The notes below the pieces were generated by a model. The model ran no database searches, was not told the origin of the DNA, and saw only the letters and a list, made by a program, of their open reading frames with translations. Positions 34,801 through 44,200 of a DNA stretch of 64,000 bases are shown piece by piece. The DNA comes from Laguncularia racemosa (Eukaryota; Streptophyta; Magnoliopsida; Myrtales; Combretaceae), in contig JBBMOL010000037.1 of NCBI GenBank assembly GCA_037954665.1, positions 1,922,001-1,986,000 of the forward strand, read 5' to 3'. A program made the position numbers and the translations under genes. The number at the start of each line of letters is the position of its first letter. Positions within the stretch are counted from its first letter, which is position 1.

Positions 34801-37800
34801 TCTAGAATTAAATTGATTTCGAACCATAAGATTGAAGGTTTTAAAAATTTGCCCAACTTCTGACTTTTCTTTCATAAGGAATACCCAAGTTAACCGTGTA
34901 TGATCATCAACAAATGTCACAAACCATCGAGTGCCAGAAATATTTGTTACCTGTGAGGGTCCCCACACATCACTATGGATCAAAGAAAAAGCAGTGGAAG
35001 GTTTGTATGGAATTGGAGGATATACTGTTCGAGTATGCTTTGCAATCTGACAAATTTCACAATGAAAAGATGCTGGACTTTTATTGGTAAATAATTTGGG
35101 AAACAATTTTGCAAGATACACAAAGCTAGGATGACCGAGACGATAATGTAACAATATAATTTCACTATCTTTATTGGCATTAGAATTTGACACAAAATTG
35201 AAAGACTCTAACAGAGTCTGAGATTAGACACAACTTGCTTGAACCTCTTGGTTTGAGGATCAACCACATGAGAGGAGATAGAGTCCAGAGCACAATTCAG
35301 CACTGCCAATCATCTTCCGCAATTTCAAGTCTTGAAAAACACATAAGTTTGGGTAAAATTTAGTAACACATTGAAGATCACGAGCCAATTTGCTAATAGA
35401 TAAAAGATTACAATTCAAGTTTGGAACATGGAGAACAGAGTTGAGATGCAACTCTTTAGTAAGTTGGATAGAACCTGTCCCAGCAATTTTTTAATTTGAG
35501 CCATTAGCAATAAGGACAGAAGAGTGATCATGACGACTTATAATTTTGGAGAAGAGCAGCATCTCCTGTCATGTGATCAGAAGCACCAGTGTCAACTATC
35601 CATAGCCTCATTCCTCCTTTGTTAACATTGAAGGTTGTATGTGAATCCGTTTGAGCAACCAAACCACTCCCAGTAATGCTACCAATGTCAACTTTACCAA
35701 ACAGTTTTTTTAGCAAGTCCATTTGCTCTTTGTTGAATGGACTAGGCTCATAAACAGGAGCTCTATCAGAGTTGGAAGCCACATGTGCTTTGCTGTCCCT
35801 ATCAAACCGTAGCTTTGGTTTCCAATCAACCGGTTTTCCATGGAGCTTCCAGCAAGTCTCCTTGTAATGGCCTGGTTTCTTACAATAATCACACCAAGGC
35901 CTTTCCCATTTCCGACGATCTCCACCATTGTTGGATGAGAATTGAGGTAGGTTGTTCCTTAGATCCCATCATCACTTTCTTTCTACTTTCTCCACGCTTG
36001 ACCTCTGAGAAAGCCTCCCTAATACTGGGCAATGGTTTAGTGCACATAATTCGACCTCGAACATCATCCAATTCCCTATTAAGTCCTAGGAAAAATTTGA
36101 ACAACCTTTTTTGTTCCACAATCTTCTTGTAGGTTGTTGCATCTTCCTGACAATTCCACGAGTAAGTCTAGAATAAATCGAGTTGCTGCCAATACCGCGT
36201 GAGGGTGTTATAATATTGAGTAATAGATTGCTCTCCTTGGTGGAAGTCATGAAGTATAGATTCAACCTGAAATAACTCTGAAGTATTTTCAGAGCTGGAG
36301 TAAGTCTCTTTGGCAACATCTCATATTTCCTTTGCTGTCCCAAAGAGCAAGAAGTTTTCACCTATGTTATTGTTCATGGAATTGATAAGCCATGACATGA
36401 TCATACTATTTTCGATCTTCCACTTTGTGAAATTCGGATCTGTGATCTTTGGCATGGCTGCTGCTCCAGTGAGATATTCATCATTTCCCTTACCACAAAT
36501 GAACAATAACACGGATTGTGACCACTGTAAATAATTATGGCCATTTAATTTGTGTCCTATGATAAGAATAGGAGAAGAATCACCGCAACCAAGGCTAGAA
36601 ATTTCAAAATTGATTCCTGATTTCGAGACCGTGATGTCAGATGTTTGTGATGAAGCCATTCCAGATTTTGGCACGTTTCAAATATTGCAAAGAAAATGAT
36701 GTCACGAGGATAGAAACTGACCAACAACTGATGTCTGCAGAAGAAGAAGGCTGGGAAAGAGATGAATACTGACCAGCGTGATGTATTAAAGAGGAGACGA
36801 ATACTGACCAGGAGATGAACGACTGGCAGGAGATGAAAGACTGGCCGGAGATGAATACTGACCAGGAGATGAATACTGACCAGGAAAGGCTGGCTTAAAG
36901 AGCACGTCGTGACGCTAGAGTGTGAGTGTGAAAGGATCTGTGCTGTCGAAGCCATAGCAAAGGTGGAGAAAGCAACAACAGAAACACGTCAAAGAGAATG
37001 GCTCTAATACCATGAAAAGATTTGGAATTTTTCTTATTCTCTCTTAAACAAAAATTATTACATTAACATATATATATATACAAAGGAAATCTAATAAAGA
37101 AATAAAACCCACTAGTTTAATTCTGTCCTAGAAATTAGAAAGCAGAACCATAGGAAAAGGTCACAACCGATCTCTCCTTTTATTCCTAAAAAAACTTTCC
37201 TAAAAATATAACTTTCCTAAAATATAAATATAGCTCTAACTTTTGAATCTTCAACACTTAGTTTAATATTTCTATTTAGGTGTTGCGAAGTGATAATGCC
37301 AAAGAGTACTTATCTAAATTTTTTCAATCCTACATGTTTAAGAATAGCATTATTCATCAAAATTCTTGTGTAAATACACCATCTTAGAATGGTGTTATTG
37401 AAAGAAACAATAGGCATTTGCTTGAAACTGCTAGGGCTTTGTTGTTTCAAATGTATGTCCCCAAACACTTCTGGGCTGATGTAGTGTCTACAGCTTGTTT
37501 TTTAGTTAATCGTATACCCTCAGTTATTCTAAATGGTGAGACTCCTTACCACACTCTTTTCCCGAGTAAATATCTGTTTCCTATTGAACCCAAAATATTT
37601 GGTTGTACATGTCTTGTTCAAGATGTGCGTCCTCAAGTTACAAAACTTGATCCTAAGTCATTGAAATGTGTTTTTCTTGGATATTCTCGTGTCCAAAAGG
37701 GATACAGATGCTATTGTCCTAACCTTGATAAGTATCCGGTATCGATTGATGTTACTTTTCGTGAAAATATCCCTTTCTCTCCATCCTTCAATCGTACAGG

Positions 37801-40800
37801 CTAGGGGGAGGATGATAATATATTAATCTATACAGTTACATCTACCACTTCTACCCCTAAACCACCTCTTTAGGTCTACTCTCGCAGGCAACGTAATCCT
37901 GAGCCAGCTTTTGATGCATGTCCTAAGCCAGCCTCCTCGTCATCAAATTCAATCTCCAGAGACGATCTTCCCATTGCCCTTCGTAAAGGTAAACGACAGT
38001 GTACTTACCCTATTTCTTCATTTGTGTCTTATGACCATCTATCAGCCTCCTCTTGTTCTTTTATTACATCTCTTGATTCTATCTCCCTTCCTAAAACCAT
38101 TCATAAAGCATTATCACATCCTGGATGGCATAGTGCAATGGTAGAGGAGATGAATGCCCATGATCAAAATGATACTTGGGATTCAATACATCTACCTGTA
38201 GGGAAAAAGGCCATTGGCTGTAAATGGGTTTTTACTATTAAAGTAGATCCTTATGGATCTATTGCTCACTTAAAAGCCCGTCTTGTTGCTAAAGGATATG
38301 CTCAAACTTATGGGATAGATTATTCTGACACTTTTTCTCTTATTACTAAGTTAACATCTATCAAGTTATTTATTTCCATGGCTGCTGTCTATGATTGGCC
38401 TCTACATCAATTAGATATCAAGAATGTTTTTCTGCATGGGGATCTTCAAAAATAAGTTTATATGGAGCAACCTCCAAGGTTTATTGCTCGAGGGGGAGTT
38501 AGGGAAGGTTTGTCATCTTCGTAAGTCCTTGTATAGTTTGAAGCAAAGCCCCCGTGCTTAGTTTAGAAAATTTAGCCAAGCAGTTGAAAAATTTGGAATG
38601 CAAAAAAGCAAATCTGATCGTTCTGTTTTCTACAGACGATCTACGACTGGTATTATTCTGTTAGTCATATATGTGGATGATATTGTTATTACTGGCAATG
38701 ATACTACAAGTATTTCAACTCTCAAATCCTTTTTTCAAAGCCAATTTCAAATAAAGGATTTAGGAATCTTGAAATATTTCTTAGGTGCTGAGGTAATGAG
38801 AAGCAAGAAAGGAATTTTTCTATCTCAAATAAAATATGTACTTGACTTATTGTCTGAAACAAGAAAATTGGGTGTTAAACCATATAGTGCACCAATGGTT
38901 CCTAACTTACAACTGACAAAAGAAGGAGAGTTGTTTAAGGATCCTGAAAAATACAAACGGATAGTAAATTGAATTATCTTACAGTGACTCGACCAGATAT
39001 TGCATATTCAATCAGTGTTGTGAGTCGGTACATGTGTTCTCCAACAGTTGATCATTGGGCTGCTATAAAGCAAATCTTGTGCTATTTAAAGGGAGCACCT
39101 GGACATATTATTCTATATAAGAATCATGGTCACACTAGTATTGAGTGTTTCACAAATGCTAATTGGGCAAGATGTAAAGAAGACAGGAGATCTACTTCAA
39201 GGTATTGTGTTTTCATTGGTTTGGTTTCATAGAAAAGTAATAAGTAGAATGTTGTACTTAAGCTAGTACAGAATTAGAATATAGAGATATAGCACAATCA
39301 GTGTGTGAAGTAATATGGATATATCAGCTCTTAAATGAAGTAGGGTTCAACATTATGGTGTGATAACCAGGCCGATCTTCATATTGCCTCGAATCCCATG
39401 TTCCATGAATGAACTACGCACATCAAGATTAATTGTCATTTTGTTCAAGAGAAAATTCAGCAAGAGTTAATTTCTACAGGGTTTGTGAATATTGGAGAAC
39501 AATTAGGAGATTTTCTTACAAAGGCTCTAAATGGGACTTGGGTTGACTATTTGTGTAACAAGCTGGGCATGATTAATATCTATGCTCTCGCTTAAAAGGG
39601 AGTGTTATAGGCTGTAAATTAGTAAATTAGGAAATTAGTAAATTAGGATATTATTATTATTATTAGATATTTATTAGTCCTAAAATAGATATTTACTTTC
39701 CTTTTTAGTTCAATAAAACATGTATATATGTGTAACCTAAGACTCAATGAAAGAAATGTAATTTTTCCCTCTTCCTTAAAATTACACTACAAAAGGAAAT
39801 CTTTACTAGATTTTGTAATTATAAAAGTTGTTAATTTTCTTTTGAGGAAGGTATATGTGGATAGATACACTAGCAAACATGAATGTTTTGGAGTTATGTC
39901 CAAACAGCCTATCAATGTTTTAAGTGAGTCAAATAAAGTATCAATGCTTTTGCCATGCTTCCAATTGATTATATCATTAGAGTGCTATAAAAAAAATAGC
40001 AAGGAGGCACCTTCTTTATCAGAATCATTTATTTGAAGAATCCACCTAAAAATTGGTCTTTTATAAAACTAACTTAGAACGTTGGCGACTAAATTGAAGC
40101 ATAACTAAAAAACTTATCATTTATTTGGCTTATTTTGAACATGACGTAAAACATTTCTAACCCTAATGAAAACTATGAGTAATAGAACACCACATATGGA
40201 CAAATAATGCCACTGAACACATTGTCCTAATTATTCATTATATACAAGGATGTTATCTGGGGCTAAATAGAAATCACAAAATCTCCTAATATGTGAAAGG
40301 AAAGGGGAAGAGATATCCTACCTGGAATCCCCAAAACAATGAGTATACATATCTGCTGATTATGTTGTGATGTTCAGTGGTAAGATTTACAGCTTTCTCA
40401 TAAATTCCAAAATCAAATTGACTATCTTTGCTGAAGCAATCAACAGCATCTGGATAAGTTTTCCACTCAGACCAGGTAAGATTCTTTACCATCTTTTGTC
40501 CAAACTTTTCGATCTTGTCACCATATCCACAATCCATAAAGTGACATGTGTTAAAATTACGGCATGCATTTCGAAGACATTGATTAACCCTCTGTATCAC
40601 AAAAAGGAAAGGATAGAAAAACATAGTTAGCATAAGAAGACTAAAAATTGTTGAGGGACATCTTATCTCCTTAAGATATCAACTTCCAATTAATTAAAAT
40701 ATTCAGTTGGATGCACTGTATCCTAATAACTCCAATCTTGAATTTGAAGAAATTTATGTATAATTTAGGTCTAACGTGCAAACCCATTTGTATGAGAACC

Positions 40801-41206
40801 AGTCAAATAGGATGCAAATGGACTTCTATCCATATAAATGACATAAAAATGTAAACAAGCAAAAAGGCGCAAATACTAATGCTTTTCAATTAAAGATGGA
40901 AAGAATACACGGTAAAAGAACTAGATGAAAGAAAAAAAGCTCTGACAATTCTTCTTATATTCTTGAAAGCTGCACAGATAAAGGGTGGAGTAGACATGGT
41001 AAAAATTTTCTCATCATTCCCTGGAGTTCTACTCTTCATATGGCATTTTGATGTCTCAGCTTTTCTACATCTGTGGGGGTATCTACACATTGTGACTCCA
41101 CAGCTTGGCCTGGTTATTTCTGGTTTGACTATCCAAATGTGATTAACAGAATTGTAAAAATGCATTTGAAAATGAAGAAGACAACCAGGCAGATGCTTTC
41201 AAGAAG

Positions 41207-41269
<63 letters not shown>

Positions 41270-44200
41270 CGCATTATATAAATTATAATAAAATATGCAT
41301 ACCTGTAGCCCAAAGAGATACCAGCATGATCCAACAACATGGCCAGACAATACAAATGTTAGAAGATTTATGACAAAATTTGCCCATCCAGACTCAAATA
41401 TAAAGATGCTTGAAGACTGGCCACCAAGCATGGGCCAAATTCTATAGAGTCTGGGGATATATTGAATGAGAACAGAAGCACGCAATAGGTTTTTTGCATA
41501 ATTTGCTGCAGAAGATCCCTTAAATTGCGGTACAACCAACAATATCATTAGCTGCATAATGTCATAAAAGTAATTGGTGATAAGGATTCATTTTCACAAT
41601 AAAACTATTCAACCGATGTGGCCAAACAAGTTAGCTAATTGCAGTTCCAAGAATTTGGGATATCACATTGCTTTTTAAAAAGTTATGTCTTAGAATAATA
41701 GGCAACTATCTCCAAGCTAATGTAAACAAAAAATTATTCATTGTAAGTCATACTCTCTCAGATTCTTCCCTTGTGTCAGAAGAAAAGAAAGTAGAAACCT
41801 ATCAATCTTTTATCCTAATAAATAGACCTTCCAGGAATTCTCTGCATAATGTTTTAACCTTCCCTTTAACCAAAGGACAAATTCAGATTGTACAGAAACA
41901 GACAGCATTTGGGGTTGTGGATACATGCCAAATCTAAAATCCAAGATGCTTCCCTTTCAAAATCATTTCCATATTATTTTCTTCAGTTAAAGAGATAATC
42001 TTGTTACTTCAATCTTTTATCAAAATGTGCATGATGCTTACGGTTGAGCGAGTTGCTAGCTGCACTTGATGGTGTAAATTGGAAGATTGTGAGAATCAAA
42101 GTTTGATTACAGCACCATTATTACACCTGTAGAATGACTACTCTGATTTGAGTTTTCCTAGGCAGCTGGTTCTCTCATGCATAGAACAATTGAGAAACCC
42201 AAAAGTGCAGCAGGGCTATACCCAATGTGGCAAGTGCTTCCCTAGCTAGGTGAAGGTATGGCATTGAGAGGTTGCATCTGTGTGCAGCCTTATCTCAGCA
42301 TTTTGTAAAGAGGCTGTTATTGAGATACTCAAAATGGGAAAAAGAAACAAAATAAGAAAAAGGGAAAGAAAGAAAGATAAACACAGTGATTCCTATCTAA
42401 ATTTTATAAACAGCTCTAGACCTCTGTTCCATGCATCACAAATGATGATGTACCAACTTGAATAAAAATATGATCTCCTATCTAGCTATCGTGTTCTCTC
42501 TAATCTTATAGTAACATCTTCAAGAGTAAACAAACAACATGATGACTTTCATGAAACAACCCCAGATCAGTTGACAAATAGACTTCAAACTTGGTGGGGA
42601 TACAAGCTATGTACAAATTTTAATAGGGACTAATACTCACTTGAAGCCCTTTCGAGTTTATTTTTCCAATGATAGAAGTGGCAAATAGTGCACTGCACAG
42701 CAAGGGAGTATTATTATTTTTACACATATGATACGGCACCTTTCAAGGAATACAAGGAGAGCTCGTATATCTAGCAAACAATGCAACCAGCCGAAGACAA
42801 CTAATCTACGTAGCATACGCATGTGTGCAACCTGAATATTTTAATTTCCCTGTGCCATATAACAATATCTTAATTGGGACAAAAGAAGAATGGCTGGATA
42901 TCAATTGAAACTCATAAAGAATTAGGCTTTTATCCTCTCAAAATACATGTGGTACACAAACAAAGTATTCTCTGAAAACTTTTGCTAATGATTCATAGCA
43001 GAAGACAAAATTGCATCTATGCTTTAAGATGCCAGCAAAGCTGAGAGGCTGCACATTCACAAAGAATTCAGAGACTTACTTGGGGAAGTGGAAATGCAAT
43101 AAAAAGATCAAAGAAGAAATATCCTCGAATATAATGGAGAGCAATCTTTTTTGGATGGTCAACAAATTCCCCAGCACCAAACACTCTAGATTCCGGAGCT
43201 ATATAAGCCAACCTGAACTGTGAAACATTTAGAAGCAAAGGTAATTTTTATCTAGTAGTTTAATATATCTCATGATAAAGGTATACAGAAGACAACCATA
43301 TGGTTCAACTACCTGAATGCACCAGAACTATGACAAAAAGAGTAAACGTTGCTAGAAAATTTTGAATGACTCATAACCAAATTATTTATAATTAAGCTTT
43401 TGATAACCTGGTCATAGTTCACATAATATAAGAGTGAAAGCTCGAATTCTAAGTTACTGCATCATAGTTTGATCCCTGATTTATTTATTTCATGTAATCA
43501 GTTTACTCAAAGTGTCAACCAACATTTTGAACTAATTAAATGGATAGTTATATTCTAGTTCGATATAATCCAAAAACTAATGATCAAGTGCAAATAAACC
43601 CTCTATATTCCCAAAATGTGCCTTTACCTTACTATAACTTTTGAAACATCAATTGCCACTAAAGCCCCATAATAATCTCTGTGTATAGGTCTTTTAGCTA
43701 CAGCTTTGGGAGATTTAGGGCCCAAGGTAAGTATATATTTTCAAAAGATATGGGGAGATACAGACACTCTTTGAGAATTTAGAAGTTCAACTGCACTTGA
43801 CCAATGGTTTTGGAAGTGTATTTGCAATTATCCAAAAGTTTAAACTTGTGGATAGATGTACAGCTTTTACATTTTATATGTTAACACTCCCCTTGCATGA
43901 ATGTGTGCACACTATTGAAAGTGCATCACTTAACAAGAAATTATCTATCAATGTGGAAAGTAGAAGTCAAAGTGAGGTTGTATAAATTTAGAACAAGCCA
44001 AAACAAACCCACATACAACCTCAATATATAGGTATTACCTGTTTACATTATGGATAGATTCTATAGTACAAAGGATAAAAATTTAGTTTATTTCCTATTA
44101 TAATGAATACCTTAGGAGATACTCTTAAGAATCCTTTTCTTCAAATAGGTCAGTTGCAAGGGCCTGTATAAATGTACTATTTCAATGAAAAATTAAGCAA

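Larger units (their letters stand above)
31980..37256 (-). mobile_element. Copia element C, nested in Copia B, reverse strand
   Basis: A 5.28-kb element with LTRs 31980-32225 (246 bp) and 37013-37256 (244 bp) and a perfect 5-bp duplication CTTAG at 31975-31979 and 37257-37261. A primer site TGGTATTAGAGC on the element strand (37001-37012) touches the right LTR, and a polypurine tract lies at 32226-32237. Gag-pol runs on the reverse strand in several frames. The LTRs differ by a number of substitutions and at least two compensating indels, so it is older than E1. Confidence 0.95.
29169..39786 (+). mobile_element. Copia element B, in CNGC intron 6, split by Copia C
   Basis: A forward Copia element with LTRs at 29169-29344 and 39603-39786 and a perfect 5-bp duplication CTACA at 29164-29168 and 39787-39791. 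It has a primer site TGGTATCAAAGC at 29345-29356 and a polypurine tract AAAAGGGAG at 39594-39602. Without the nested Copia C it is about 5.3 kb. It lies antisense to the CNGC gene. Its LTRs differ by several substitutions and an indel of about 8 bases. Gag and pol are broken by stops, a changed protease motif and an internal tandem duplication. Confidence 0.95.

Noticed and set aside
36557..36955. Reverse-strand frame with repetitive leucine/histidine peptide
   Set aside because: It reads straight across the Copia C leader minisatellite in a frame other than gag.
40890..41165. Reverse frame of 91 residues in intron 5
   Set aside because: No CNGC similarity, and it lies between two exons that join exactly in frame without it.
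41073..41557. Open frames running through the GT/GA microsatellite with Ser-Leu or Arg-Glu and Thr-His runs
   Set aside because: They are artefacts of dinucleotide repeats inside intron 5; only the exon 5 part (41551-41303) is real coding sequence.
43011..43223. + strand frame over CNGC exon 4
   Set aside because: Antisense shadow of the conserved exon on the reverse strand. The same applies to 46423-46617 over exon 1 and 40367-40630 over exon 6.
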